DNA from: Notamacropus eugenii
Lineage: Eukaryota > Chordata > Mammalia > Diprotodontia > Macropodidae
Direction: 5' to 3'
Assembly (NCBI RefSeq): GCF_028372415.1
Contig: NC_092877.1
Coordinates: forward strand, 388,566,342-388,630,341
DNA: 64,000 bases
The notes below the pieces were generated by a model that saw nothing but the letters and a program-made list of their open reading frames with translations, ran no database searches and was not told the origin of the DNA. Shown here piece by piece: positions 22,209 to 35,699 of this stretch. How positions within the stretch are numbered: the first letter of the stretch is position 1; each line of letters opens with the position of its first letter. The translations under genes and the position numbers were made by a program.

Positions 22209-23458
22209 GTGAGGGAGGGGCCCCGGGGGCGCATTCCTGCACAACGACCGCCCCCCCACCCCCGCCAGGTGAGAGGCGGGGAGCCCTGGCTGGGGGAAGG
22301 TGCCAGCTCCCCCGGGCGTCGGGGCTGGAAAGCGGGCGGGCAGGGTGGGGTGTGTCCGAGGCGGGGGGAACAGCCCGCACCGCCCCCAGCCCTGCTCCGG
22401 CCCGCTGCCCCTCCCCCTAGCGCCGTCCGTCCGGACCCGGGCTCCCCGCTCTTCGCCTGCGCAGGGGCCCCAGCGGGTTTGGGGCATCGGGGGCGCCCAG
22501 CCCTGGCCCCGGGACCTCGCCTCCCGCCCACCTGTCTTGGAGACCCGGCCCCGCCCCCAGGCCGAGGCCCCCCTGCCCCCTTCCCCGCCCCTTAGCTTGT
22601 AGCCGGGCGGGGGTGGGTCCGGCTCGGGCAAGCCACGGGGCGGGACACCTTTTCTCCACCCAGCCTGCCCAGGAAAAGGGAGGGGACGGGCATGAGCGGG
22701 GGGGGGCACTAAAGGTATGTGTGCGTGTGTGTGCTTGCCCGTTTGTGCGCGCTTGTACAGAAGCCTGGCCAGGTCGCCCCCCTCCCCCATTCTCTTCTCC
22801 CATTGCCGGGTTACTGGTCAGGGAAGGCAGTTCCTTGATGGGCTGGGGAGGGGTGCGGTTTGAATGTGGCTGATCACACTCCGTATTCCCCCTACCCCAT
22901 GGGCCTTGGATGTGCCATGGGTTGGGTGCTGCTGCTGCGATGGGATGGGAGCCTCTTGGTGATTTCCCAGGGTGACCCTGACCCTGACATTGGTGACTGG
23001 CAAAGGACACCTAGGCCCGGACAGGCACACCTCTCCACTTTACGGGAGACTTCACGCCAGAGCTGGGGGCGGGGGAGGAGGAGGGAAAGGGCTGGCTGAC
23101 CCAAAAGCAGCTGGAGCACTAGGGAACTTTGCTGAAGCTGGGGCCAGTCTTCTCTGAGCCCAGGACCCCCTTGGGGTCAGGGGGCAGAAGTTGGCCGGGA
23201 TTGGACGACTCCTGAGAGCCTTCATCCCTGGACAGAGATGTGTGAGAGTCACTGTTACAGGCAGGCAGGCAGCCTTCCTCTCTCCTGTCTCCCTCCACCT
23301 GCTCTCTCCCAGGGACAAACTCGGCAAATCTTCCAGCCTCCTTTATCCATCCCTTCCTTCCAGCTATACTCCCCCCACCCCCAGCCAACTCTGAGCCCCT
23401 GGTCCTGGGAGTTCTTGCCAGGAAAGCTGCCTTCTCCTTTGCCCCTGCCTACACTCAT

Positions 23459-23461
23459 ACG

Positions 23462-23510
<49 letters not shown>

Positions 23511-23527
23511 TCACACACACACACAGT

Positions 23528-23563
<36 letters not shown>
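23459..23563 (+). repeat. CG/CA dinucleotide microsatellite
   Basis: A (CG)5 lead passes into long (CA)n blocks with two short interruptions (ctgt, gtct). It is the longest pure CA tract in the window and likely polymorphic. Confidence 0.95.
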
Positions 23564-23564
<1 letters not shown>

Positions 23565-24429
23565 ACCATGGCTTTGGCTTTCTCATTGTATGCCCTCTGC
23601 CAAGGGAAGGCCTGCATGCCCTTGGCTGCTTGGTAGGGCCACCATGCCAGGCCCTGTGGGGAGGGGGTGGGGGCAGTCAGTGCCTCTCCCTCAGCCTTAG
23701 GCTAAGGGGACCCTTCTCTCATAAGGTGTCCCACCCTTCTGGTTCATCTACTCCAGGCAAAGTGCTTGTTCTCTTCAGAACCGTAAGTCCACATTCCAGC
23801 TATAGTCACAACTCTGGATCTCAGCTCGTTACAGACGGGCCAGAGGTATTGGGGCACAGGAGAAAGGAAAACTTCAAATCCAGTTATGAACAAGAGAACG
23901 AAGCTGGAAGACCTGGGGTCAAGTCCTTTGTCAGTCAGTCAGACCCCTACCCTGTCTTGGCTGTGTGACCCTGGTCAAGTCCTTTCCTTTTCTAGGGCCC
24001 TAGGCAATTATCTAAGACTCTCCTTGGCAGAGGAGGCGCCAACCTGCACCTGTAGGGGAGTTTCCTCCCTCAGATGGAATCCCAGGCCCAGCCCCTACTG
24101 CTCACTTTCTCCCCAACCCCCCTCTCCCATCCCAGTGCCTCCTGGCCCTTCTCTGGGCTCTTGGATCAGAAGGATTCTGGGGGTGACTGAGCCTTTCTTT
24201 TCCCAGAGTTTAGCTTTCCCTGATTTGTGACCTCCCAGCCCCATTCCCCTACATTCTGCCTCCCTCCTCCCTGGCCCTTCTGCTGGCTCATTCAGCTCTT
24301 TCCTGTCCCCCTACTCCCTCTGATGGTCTTAGCCACCCAGTACTTAGGCCTGGGCCCCCCCTCTTTTCTCTCTTTCTTCTTCTTTTCTCTGTCCTCAACT
24401 TTCTCCTGGTTTCATCTCTCTGGCAGCCT

Positions 24430-24790
24430 GTTCATCTCTCTCCTGACTTCTAATGCACTAGTCTGCTTGACATCCCTCCCCGACCCCCCTTTTCTCAGCC
24501 CCCCTCTTTCTGTCCAGGACACCACTGTCCCTTCTTGTCACCCAGGTTCCTGCCTTCAGAGCGATCCTTAGCTCTTTTCTCTCCCTCTAACCCCAGGACC
24601 CAGAAATAGCTGTAAAACCTTGTGAATTCTGCCTGCCCACCCTCTCTCCCATTTGTCCCCTTCTCTCATCCTGCACCACTAACACCCTATATCCCTCTTA
24701 CCTTGGTTCTTATCCAAGCCTCCTAACTGGTCTTGATGAATCTGGTCTCTTTCCTCTCTGCCCTGCCCCCTTAATGAAGCTGTAAAAAGA
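24430..24790 (+). mobile_element. LINE-2 fragment
   Basis: Pyrimidine-rich L2 sense text such as ccaagcctcctaactggtct. Diverged. Confidence 0.5.
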
Positions 24791-25549
24791 GTGGGGTGAG
24801 GGAATGGATCTGCCCTCTTGAAGGGCTGGGTTGGGCTGGGCTGTGAGGCCTTTTGTCTCTTTTCCCTAGGAGTTGCTTCTCAATCCTTGCCTGTTAGGTT
24901 ACCCAACCTGAGATGTCCTCCTCTCGACTTGGGTCTTATCTCCTACAGGGCAGTAGTCTGACTGGTGAATGACCATTGTCCTGAAGGCCGTTGCCTACTT
25001 CTTGGCCTAGAAGCCCCAAGATCCCAGGCCTAGGGCTAGAAATGCCTGGGACCAGGCTTCTCTGCCAAAATCTAGTCATTTTCCCCCTGGTCAGTGTGAA
25101 CTCTCTGAGTGGGGATCCCTCCCAGGATGGTTGTGGAGAGCAGGCTAGTCTGGCTTTTCCATCTTAGAACTCTTCTTTCCTCTAAGCAGAGGGGCTAGGA
25201 GGAGGGCTTTCTGCCACAGCAGCAGTTCTGGGATCAGGAGCTGAGCACTTGACACTTGCCTGGCCTCAGGCCTTGCTCAGGACTCTGAGGGCCTCTTTGA
25301 GGACCTGGCTTCCTCCTTCTCAATTGGACTGGGAGCTGGGGAAACAGGTGAAGCCTTCCTAAAGTTTGAGAGCTCACAGCTGTATTCTTTCTTAGTTTTG
25401 GGTCTTTCCCTTCTCCCCTCTTCCCCAAGCCTATTCTTTTTCAGACCAAATTTCTCTCTATGGATAGATTACCAAGCACCTTCCCCCTACCCCCATCTAT
25501 GATTTATGCACCCTCTCCCCTGAGCACCAGCCCTGCATGACTAACTGTT

Positions 25550-26600
25550 GTTAGACATTTGTCACAGAATGTCCTGTAGGTGTCTCAAACTCAACAATCC
25601 AAAGAAGGCCTCATGATCTTCCCCTCAAAACTCTCCCCTCCTCCAAAGGATTTATCCTGAGGCCCCACCAACCTTCCAATGCATGACCTTGGAACCTCTG
25701 CTCTTCCCACTCGAAAATTCCATATGATGCCAAAGCCTGTCAGTCTCACCTCTGTAGCATCTTTTGTTGATTTCACCTGTGCAACATCTCTGGTCAGTCT
25801 CACATCTGCAATGTCTTTTGTCCAATTTCACCTCCAAAGTATCTCTTGCCAATTTTACTTCTGCAGCATCTCCTGTCGATTTCACCTTCATAGCATCTCT
25901 CAAATATGCCCCCTTCTCTCCTCTGACACCGCTACCTCCTCCAGTGCAGATGCCCATCTTCTTATACCTGGATTATTGCAACAGGTGCTGGGGGGATGCT
26001 TGCTCAGTTCAGGTCTCTCCACACTCCAGTCCATCCTCCTTTCAGCCACCAAAGTGATTTTCCTGAAGCACAAGTCTGACTGTGTCACCTCTGCTTGATA
26101 AACTCCAGTGGCTCCCTATTGCCTCAAGGATCAAATACAAATTCCCCCAACTGATTTCTGGATCTGGTAACAGCTTGATGTCTATTTCTAACCTGACCTT
26201 TGCAGGCTCTCTGCTCTTTGGCTCCCTTTTGACCTCTATGTACCAGCCAAGCTTGCTGGTTCTGCTATACAACAGGGCATCTGCACACCTTTACACGGCC
26301 CCATCCTTCCGAACTGGAATATACTCCTTCCTCTGTTCTGCCCTTCATGTTTCCACTGAAATGTTTTCTCCTACATGAGGCCTTTTCTGACCCCTTCTGT
26401 TTCTAATGTCCTACTGATTGTTAACATGTGTTTGTGTGCATGTGTGCACATGTCCTTGCACATGCCATGCATTTCCTTGACTGAAAACATGTTGTATTCA
26501 GGGAGGAGAATGCTTGCTTCTTGAGGCAGGGCTGGTTTTTTATTTTTCTCCTTGTGACCCTAGTGATTAGTAGGTAGTGAGCACTTGAGGAAAGAATGAA
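25550..26600 (+). mobile_element. LINE-2 copy, 3' part to its natural end
   Basis: The order of landmarks follows L2: tgtctcaaactcaacaatcc, tggattattgcaacag, tccagtggctccctattgcc, tcaaggatcaaatacaaatt, then gtaggtagtgagcacttgag and the gaatgaatgat end. The 25740-25900 part has a local degenerate repeat of tctcacctctgcagcatctt-like words. Confidence 0.75.
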
Positions 26601-29600
26601 TGATCACATCTCCAGACTGGCCTCCTATAGCTCCTATTCTAAGTCTGGGTCCCTGTTCAGCTCTTTCCAGACCAAGTTTCAGGGCTGAGGGCCAATCAGG
26701 AGATTTATGTGGAGGGCATGGAATTGGGAGATTTGAGAAAATGCAGACACTGAAGATAAGTGGGCACTTTGAATGTGCACAAGTGGGAAGGATGCTTTGT
26801 ACTGTGGGGAAGTGGGTCTCTAGGGAAATCTCACCCTGTCAGGGAGGGGCTTCACTGGGGTAAGTCACAGAACCAGAGAATCTTAGAGAGGTCGAGTCTA
26901 ACCCTTTCATTTGACAGACAAAGAAACTGAGACCCAATCAAGTCAGAAGTGGCTGGGGATCATGGATTGAGGGTTGAGCCATCCTAGACATTGTATGTTG
27001 GGGAGGAAATGACAATGAGATGAAAATGAGAAGCCCATGCTCCTGCCTGGGGGTGCTCCTGAAAATTGTTGAGGAAACTTGAACTTTGGCCTGGCATCCC
27101 AGGCACAGTAGGGATACTCCTAAGAGAGTAGGTCTCTCCATAGGCAGGAAGTCCTTCCTGGTGGGGCTAGGTTTTGGAAGAGGGCCTTGAAGGGTAAGTA
27201 GAGGACTTTTGATTTAGGCCTGGGAGCAGACATGGAGGTGTTGGGGCACATTTCATATTTGGTGATGAATACCTTTCTCTGACCTTGTTGATGGTGAGTT
27301 GGAGGCTGGCCAGGAGCTGGGGAAGAGCCCAGAAGGCTGCTGAGCTTGGATTAGGTGGGCTGGCATCGCTGATGGCCTGTTACAATCTGGAACATGAGGC
27401 AACTGTGTACAAGAGGCACATCTTCCCAAGGCACATATCAGGCAGGGGATGGGGAATTTCCAAAGACTTGTCCAGTCTGATGACTACTCCCCACTGCTGG
27501 TACTTCCAGAAGGTTCCCAGACGGGCATTAGAATGGAAGACTATAGGGTGGGCTGGGGCCAGGGTCCACCTAACAAGGGGTAGAAGAGTCTGTTAGCTGC
27601 CCTGTCTGAAAACATCAATTCATTCAGGTGGCACCTGGAATGGCAGAGGAAGAGGACACAGATCCCAGACTGGGATATATCACTGCCCTCTGCATCTCCT
27701 CCTCCCCTCCCCCTCCCACATGGGGCTGCAGTGGGAATTGTGTGGAACAAGGGAGGTGCCAGACTGAGGACTAGCTCCCTGATGCATTAGGCATTTTTAA
27801 AAATCCAACCCAAGATCCAGGTAAGGGATTGGTCTTGACCTTGCCAGGAGCTGTCCCAAATGTCTGACTGTGTGTGAGGAGTCTGGGCATTGGGCCTGAC
27901 CAGGCTGATAATTGGTCTCTCCTGGGGTGAGTGCCCCAGGTCATGGGCCCAAGTCGGAGAAGTTCTCTGACCCCAATCCCAGGGAAGGAGGGACCAAGAA
28001 GAGAAAGGGATGGAAAGACTGTGTCACTAGGGTTTCACAGAGAGCTGGCTCATAGAGAAGGTCTCCAGTGGAGAAAGTGGGGGTCCCATCATCCCAAGGC
28101 AGAGAAACCTGAGTTTGGACTTTGTCTTGTCCACTTGCAAACTGGGGAATATTGGGCAAATGATTTCGCTTTCCTGAACCTCCATTTCCCCATTGCCCCC
28201 CGCAAGGTGGCTCAGAGCAGGGGTTCTCTGAGTTTTGTATGTCTGAGCCCTCTCTGGGAATTTGCAGAGGTTCAGGGGCCCCTCCTCAGAACTGTATTCT
28301 TGAATGTATAACATGCAATAGAGATGACAAGTCAAGGATATTGAAATTCAGGGACATCAGATATAACCCCCCATGTTTCAGGACCCCTTGGAATCAGGGC
28401 CTATGTTTGTAAAAGGGCAGGAGAAGTGCCCCCAATGCCTGGGACCCATCTCCACTGCTGTATGCAGCACATAGACTAGGGCTTATTGCTGTCCTGACTC
28501 AGCTGGAACGTTGGGGTCAGCCTCAGTTTCTCCACCTGTAAAGTAAGTGGCTTAGACCCATATAGTCTCTCAGATCCTTTCTGGTTTGATTTTCTCAGTC
28601 TCAGGGAAGGCAGGGCCCAGGTGCAGTCTCTCCCATCCGCCCTTCACTTCCTCCTCCCCAGAGGCACTAAAAGTGTGTTGGAGAGGATGGAGTGGGGGAA
28701 GGAGCCACACTTTTCTAACTGTTTCCTCCCAATTTGTCTTCCAGAGTTGTTAGATAGCCAGGGGTGCTCCAAATCAGCAGGTTGGCAACCTTGCCTGGTA
28801 TCTTCCTGGGTACTTTTCAGTGTCGGTCCTTGAATGTTTCTGGCCCACACCCCTTAGGTGGTGAAGTGAGTCACCTGCTTCTGAATGAAGCTGCTCCCTG
28901 GGAAGGGTTGGGCAGGGCTGGGCTGGCCTTGCCTTGCCTTGCCTTGACTTGACTGGCCTTGTCTGGTTTTCCCTCCCAGGTTCTTCTAGATCTGCCTCTG
29001 CCCCGCTGTAGCCAACAGCTGGGTCTCCTCAATTCCACAAGCATTCATTAATGTGTGCTAGGCTCTGAGCTATATTCTCCTATAGAATATAAGAGGCTGG
29101 GGATCAGCACATGTGGACAAAGTACTCTGGGGAGGAGTGGGGGCAGGGCATGCCAGTCAGTGGCGGGGGGGTCAGGGCTTTGAAGAAGAACACACGTTTC
29201 ATGAAGCTGGCCTGAGCAAGATCTGCCCAAATGCATGGAAGTAGGAGAGGGTGGAATGCTACATATGGGTCTAGCGGGCTGGAACATGAAGCGGGCCATA
29301 GACAGTGGTGTGAACCGCCAAATAGCAGGCAGGTTTGATCCTGGTGAGGCAGGGAGAGGCCCAGGACCAGCATTTCTACGCCTACAGACCTGGCTCTCAG
29401 GCCTGGGAGTCATTGACTCAGAGGTAGGAACGTGGGAGACGCAAGGTTGTGGAGCCAGAGTACAGGGAGAGAAGGGAAGGGGGCTCAGAAGAGAGCCCTG
29501 GGGACACCCCTGGTTAGACTTAGAATGTGGGTGTAGCCTGGACAAGGGACACCAGGAAGGAACTAGAGAGGGCTGGTCCCTGGAGAAAGTGCTTCCCTTG

Positions 29601-32600
29601 CAAGGTGGGCCAGGGGTGGGAGTTAGAGTCAGTAGGAGGAAAGTGAGGGGAGGAGGCCAGAGGAGTTTGGAGCTGGACTCTGGAAAGGGTGATCTGGCTG
29701 GGGGCTTCAGGCTAAGCCCAGCCTCCTTACTGGGTCAAGTGTTCAAGGCTGCCTCTGAGCCTAATTGATGGTCACCATGGCTATTAATCACCAATTATCT
29801 AAGAAAGTCAATGACGCTGTTACAAGGGCAGGTTGATGGGATCTCAGCAGGTCTGGGAAGTGTTAGGTGAATCTTCATAGAAGTCACCAGAAGCCTGTGG
29901 ACTGACCAAGGGCTGGGCCCTAGTGCTGGCTTCTCTACAGCCAGCAGTGGGACCTGGGGCAAGGCATTGAACTTCCCTGAGACTATTCTTACCTGGAAAA
30001 TGGGGTCAGTGACCTAGCCTTTCAGGGCAGGGCAGCTTGGAAAGGTATAAAGGCTTTCCCTGTGGGAAGGGGTGGCTGGCCCCACCAGACCTGTCAGCTG
30101 CCCCAGCACCTTGGGCCGGAGCTCACCCTCTGTGTTGATGAGGGCTGCTCTGTGGAAGGTCTGGGGGTCAGGGCAATGGGGCCGGATTGAAGCCTCTGTC
30201 AGCTGCTACTCTGGGATCCATGAGTGGGCAGCTTTGTGGCTCAGTTTGGGGGAGTGGCAGTGGTCTGTGGGAGGTATAACCTGGGAATGGCAGTCTCTCT
30301 CCAAGGGCATTGTCTGTAAGTATTGACTACCTCTGTGGAGAAAACCCTGAGCCGGTCTCAGCCTCAGGCTCAGGAGCCACTTGGCAAAGGTCATCAGCCA
30401 TGGGAGCTCTGAGAACTGTCGGTGGGTTGGGTGGGGACTGTGGCTCCTGTTTACAGAGACGTTGTATGGAGCCTGTGAGATGGGCAGAGGGGCAGAGAAC
30501 TTAAGCCCTGAGCCTGGCTGCCCCACCCCCCTTCCCTGCTGGGCTCAGAGAGGCTGAGCTTTCCCGGTGACAACCCCACATCTTGGGAGGAGCCTCCGCT
30601 ATCCTGGGCAGGAGCCTGCTTCTGGACACAGAAGCCCGGGTTCAAATCCCTCCCTAGGTGTGCCTTCTGTTTATTTTAGACTGAGGACAGGGAGGGGAAC
30701 ACTGGTCGGCCTCAGAGGCCCCTTCTGTCTGAGGACCCTTGGAATCGGACCCATTATTTGTAGTTACAATCCTGTCCTCCTCAGGTGTTGCCTGTATCAA
30801 TGGTCAGGTAGCTCTGTCTGGGATTTCTCACCCTCCACCTCCTGCCCCTACCCCAGATGGGCTCATTGATGACAGCTGAGTCTGGCCTTCTCTGGGAGCC
30901 ATCTCGGGCCTGTGTTTGCCAGGTCAGACAGGCCTCTTCAGGGGCTGGACAGCTAGCCCCCTCTTCCCTCTGACTGATCGGGCCCCCCCAGGGCCCCTCC
31001 CTTTGAGGCAGGGGATGGCTGGGACTGCCCAGTTTCTGACCACTTTCCTGGGGATGCACCTTTGTCTCTCTGGCCACTGTTTAAGCCTCTTGAGCAGTCC
31101 TTCTTGGGGCCCTTGCTGATTTCCCTCATTCAGTGTCCTTTGGGCACCAGCCCTAGTGACACCTTCCAGAAGCAGGCATGGGGACAGGGAGGAAGAGAGA
31201 GAGGGAGCCTGGGGGTGCATGTGAAGGCCTGTAGATGGGGGATGCGATGGTGTCAACGGGAACAGGTGAGTTGCCTTGATGGAGGTTTGGGCAAATTTGG
31301 GAAAATGAGTGGGACCAGTGTGTGGCCAGCAGAGGAAGGCAGGAGTGAGCCAAGCAGGAAGTGAGGAGGAGGCCAGGTCTGTCTGGGGCCTGTGGAGGAG
31401 GGGAGATGGGAGAGAGGGGCTGATGGCTGCTTCCTACAGTTGGGGACACCTTCCTATTCATGCCTCCCTGTGATGGGGTTGCCTTCCCAAGTTCTCACTA
31501 CTCAGGGATCTTTTCAGGCCTGAGACTGCTGAGGGTTTGGGAGAAAGCCTTGGTCCAGGCCTTGGGGGCCCAGGGCTCTGGGCCTGCCTTTAGGGGTCCC
31601 TGTGCTCAGAGCCTGGGCAGGCCTACCTCCCTAGCTCCTCTTCCTGGAAGCCCTGACTCCTCTCAGCGTCTGGTCACAGGTCTCTTCCTTCTCTGCTCTC
31701 ACCGTTCAGAGCTTCTCAGCCACCCATGGAGGGAGGCATTCTGCACATAGCCCCTGTCCCTTCCCCACCCTAGTGTCCCACCTGGACCTTGAGCCTGTTG
31801 GATGTGTGTGTCTGCTCCCTCTCCGCTTTCTCCTTCAGCCCCCCTCCCCACAAGTTGCCTGGGCCAGACTGAAGGAGCTGGAGCAGGGCGGGGGGAGGGG
31901 GAAGGGGAACGATGACATTATTATGTCTGTCACCGTAGCCTCTTGTCCCCTTCCTCAGGCTTCCCTGCCCATTGGCCCATCTCAAGGCTGTGTTCTCCCT
32001 GTCATTTCTCCCCTGGTCAGACCCTGAGCACCTGGCTGGCCATTCCTGCCTGCAGCCCTGGCCCAGACAGAGTCCTGATTTTGGCTGTGGGCCGGCCAAG
32101 GTACTGGTGGCCAATGAAGAGATGATCTGAGGGACTGGGGCCTAATCAGGGTGGGCTTCAAGGAGGTCCTGCCTTGATGGTCATCTTGGGTTACAGGCTC
32201 ATTCTCCCCTGACTCTGGGAATGATATGTGCCTGGCCCCCATTGCCACCTCCCTTAGGAGTCACCTAGCACCACATTTGTCATCTGTCCTGGGGGAAGGC
32301 ATAGAGCAGTGGTCAGGCCACACCAGAGCCACTAGCCCAGCCTGGACAGGTACATTCTGGTGACTGGGCAGGACAGTAAGATAGTGAGATGGTCTTCCCA
32401 AGAGCCTACAGGTAGCTAGGCTGCCCTCTGCTCCATCTGACACTGTGGTTGGTGTGTCTGTGAGAGAGAGAGTAGAGGAGAGACTGATGGAGAGAGAAAG
32501 AGAGAGAGAGGGAGGGACAGAGAGAAGAGGAGAGAGAGGGAGGGGAGAGAAAGAGGGAGGGAAGGAGAGGGAGAAAGAGAGAGACAGTGAGAGAGGAGAG

Positions 32601-33000
32601 AGGGAGGGAGAGATAGGAGAGAAGAGAGGAGAGGAGAGAGGGAAAAAGAGGTGGAAAATTAGAATAAACCATCTGATGCCATCCCTAGCTCATGAGCTCC
32701 ACTGCTGTTGCCCTTGCCCTGGTACTGTTTTCCTTCCCTCCCAACCTTAGCCCTCACCAGTTCAACTATCTGGGTCTTTTCTGGGTGAATCCCCTGCTCC
32801 TTGATCCTATCCACACTCATCCCACACCGCCAAGCCTGGCCTGCTCCCACCATCTGTCTGCAGCAGGCCTCCTCAAAAGCCAATGAGTGGCGCTGGAGCC
32901 AGTAGGTCCCTCTGAACCTCCTACATTACAAATGGGGAACTGAAGCCCTGAGGAACTGTCCCATAACCTTGCTCACTGGGTCCCCGTTAATCTCACTACA
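26600..33000. other. PITPNM3 intron 1, mostly unique sequence
   Basis: No gene was recognised. Small CORE-SINE scraps lie at about 26870-26960 and 29905-30060, a probable antisense L2 at about 29040-29720, and a SINE B-box-like phrase (gggttcaaatccctccctag) at about 30638. A 177-codon frame at 29235-29768 lies across the L2-like stretch and is not considered a gene. Confidence 0.5.
32455..32655 (+). repeat. GA-rich purine tract
   Basis: About 200 bp of GAGAGA, GGGAGG and AGAGGA words, with almost no pyrimidines. Confidence 0.9.
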
Positions 33001-33420
33001 GCGGGGCAGCTCTTTGGGTCTCAATTCTCAGTCCTGTTCTGGACCTTTCCTCTTCAGAGCTCCCACAGGCTTCCTCCCCTGCTCTCCCAGCTGAAGGAAA
33101 TCCTGGTCTCCTGCGATGCCAAGAAAATGGAGGCTCTTGGCTGGGCTCCCCCCCCCCAACCACATCCTCTCTGGTATCTCCTGGCATATTCCGCCCTAAC
33201 GTACCCTCCCCCCAAGTCTTCAGTCTCCTCCATCTCCTGGTTCCTCTCTTGATGCTCACAAACATGCTCGTGTCTCCCCCAACCTCAAGAACCTTCTGCT
33301 GCCTCCACCTTCCGTTTGGACCCTCACTGTACACCTCTCCTCCCCTTCACAGCCAAACCATCTCCACTGGACTTCTCTTCTGAACCCGTTACCGTCCAGC
33401 TTCTGACTTTGTCATCATTT

Positions 33421-35014
33421 CATAAGCTTCTTTTGATATTTTCCATTTCTCTATGACCAGAGTACCCCATGTACCTCATCCCACCCCGAGCCATCCCCTA
33501 GGACAGATGATAAAACATCAGCACTACTACAATGAATCCATTGGGTCTGAGCACACCTGGGCAGGACATGTCTTCTCCTAGCTTGTCATTCAAGGCCCTT
33601 GCACTTCATCATCTTGCTACGGTGTTATGGTTTCCATTTCCATTGTTTCTTGGCTCATAGTTCATAAACTTTTCCAGGCTTTTCTGACTTCACCACACAT
33701 ATCATTTCTTAAAGCCCAGTAGTATTTCATTACTTTCATGAATGGACATTCTCTTTCCAATTCTTAGCTATCTCAAAAAGAGCTGCTGTAAAATATTTTG
33801 GAGTATATGTGAACTTTTTTCTCACTGATAGTTTCCTTGGGATAGAAGCTTAGTAATGAAGTTTCTGATTCAAATGGTATGGCCATTTTAGTCCCTTTAT
33901 CTGCATAATTCCAAATTATTTTTCAAAATGACTGTTGCATTTCACAACTCCACCAGCAATGTATTAGTCTGCCCATCTTCCCACAGCCCCTCCAACATTA
34001 ACTGCTGCCATTTTTTGTTATTTTTGCCAATTTGTAGTGTGAGGTAAAATCTCAGAGCTGTTTTAACATATTTCTCTATTATTAGTGATTTTGAGCATTT
34101 TTCATGTGGTTGCATATACTTTGCAATTCTTTTAAGAATTGTTTGTTTATATTTTTTGACCATTTATTGATTGGTGAATGGCTATTCATTTTTTTTTTTT
34201 TACTTATATTGGATATCAAACCCTTATCAGAGACAGTTGATACGACTATTTTTTTCCCCATTCAACCACTTTCCTTCATATCCTAGATACATGATTTTTG
34301 CCTTTGCAGGAACTTTTCAGTTATGTGTAATCAAGGTTATCAGTTTTCTCTTTTGTAATTGCCTCTATCTCTCGTTTGGATAAAAATCCACTTCTTACCC
34401 ATACCTGTAAGAGGTCCATGATCTGTTCCTCTTCTAATTTTTCAGTAGTCTCATCTCTAATGCTGAGGTCATGTATCCACTTAGAATGTATTGTAGAGTG
34501 CGGTGTAAGGGTGTTGGCTTGAGCCTAATTTCTGCCAGATTGTTTGCCAGTTTTCCCAGCAGTTTTTTTTTTAACTCAAACAATGAGTTTTCCCCATGTT
34601 TTCCACTTTATCAAACAATGGGCAATTGGGTTCTATTATTTCTGAGTCTCCTTTGTCTAATCTGCTCAATTGATGGCTTCTGCTTTGTAATATAGTTTGA
34701 GATCTGGAAGTGCTATTCCTTCTTCATCCTTACTCCTTTTCATCATTTCCCTTGATATTCTAGATCTTTTGTCTTTCCAAATGAATTGTTATTATTTTAT
34801 CAAGTTTGGTAAAGTATCTCCTTGGTAATTTGATTGGTATGGCATGAAAAGTGTAAATTAATTTTGTTATATTGGCTCGACCTATCCATAAGCATCGAAT
34901 ATTCCTCCAGTGACTGTGTTGTCCTTTATTTCTTTATGGAGTGCTTTGTAATGGAATCTATACAAGGTTCCAGCCTTATCATTGATGTGAATCTGCTGTT
35001 TTCAGATTTGCCAG
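33421..35014 (-). mobile_element. Older L1 fragment, antisense, inside LINE-2
   Basis: The + strand reads the reverse complement of L1 ORF2-3' sequence: ttcacaactccaccagcaat, gttttaacatatttctctat, ttttgaccatttattgattg, gccagttttcccagcag and cttctgctttgtaatatagt. It is more diverged than the other L1 copies. The left limit is approximate. Confidence 0.75.
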
Positions 35015-35565
35015 TGACTCTTAGTTGCCCAGCCTGATGATCATTTCTCAGTCGGGATCATCTCTGACCTCTGTGCAGCACCTGACCTTGATGACTGCCC
35101 TAATTCCCTCCTCTTTCTTTGGCTTTTCCTCCGTCTGCTCTAGTCACTCATTAGCTGCTGCCTACGTGTGGCTCTGTCTGTCCTGGGCCATCATCTTCAT
35201 CTTTTGTAGTTTTCAACATTTACTTCTATAAGATTTTAAGTTCTAAATTTCCCCCTCTCCCCTCCTCAAGAGGGCATGCAATCTTACATAGGCTATACAT
35301 GTACAATCATATTAAACATGTTTTCACATTAGTTGTGATGTGAAAGAAAAATCAGAACAAAAGGGAAAAAACAAACAGAGGAAAGAAAATAGTACGCTTC
35401 AATCTGCATTCGGACTCCATAGCTCTCTGAATGTGGATGCATTTTCCATCAGGAGACGTTGGGAGCTGTCTTAGATCCTTGGATTGCTGAGAAGAGCCAA
35501 GTCTGTCAAAGGTTATCGTAGCACCATGTGGCTGTCACTGGGTGCCATATTCTCCTGTTTCTGCT

Positions 35566-35611
35566 CTCTTCTTCTTCTTCTTCTTCTTCTTCTTCTTCTT
35601 CTTCTTCTTCT

Positions 35612-35694
<83 letters not shown>
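35566..35694 (-). repeat. (TTC)n(TC)n tract, probably grown from a poly(A) tail
   Basis: About 50 bp of TTC units pass into about 75 bp of pure TC. On the minus strand it is (GA)n(GAA)n, following aaaaacaag after an AATAAA, the position of a retrocopy's A tail. Confidence 0.9.
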
Positions 35695-35697
<3 letters not shown>

Positions 35698-35699
35698 TT

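Larger units (their letters stand above)
21560..22640 (+). promoter_or_regulatory. PITPNM3: PITPNM3 CpG-island promoter
   Basis: The segment is the only CpG-dense block of the window (ccgcgg, ggcgcc, gcggcggcggccgcggc) and surrounds the first coding exon. A TTTAAG box at about 22058 lies roughly 108 bp before the ATG and could serve as a weak TATA-like element, which would put transcription initiation near 22090. There is no obvious consensus TATA. Long open frames on both strands here reflect GC content only. Confidence 0.85.

Noticed and set aside
21317..22531. A 404-codon minus-strand frame and several long + strand frames over the PITPNM3 promoter.
   Set aside because: They come from high GC content and the polypurine tract, are Arg/Gly/Pro/Ser-rich without domains, and overlap one another in all frames.
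29235..29768. A 177-codon + strand frame in PITPNM3 intron 1.
   Set aside because: It has no recognisable domain, lies over an L2-like stretch and sits in GC-rich sequence where long frames occur by chance.
30630..30665. A tRNA-like B box (gggttcaaatccctccctag).
   Set aside because: No A box at the right distance and no cloverleaf; it is better explained as a remnant of a tRNA-derived SINE.
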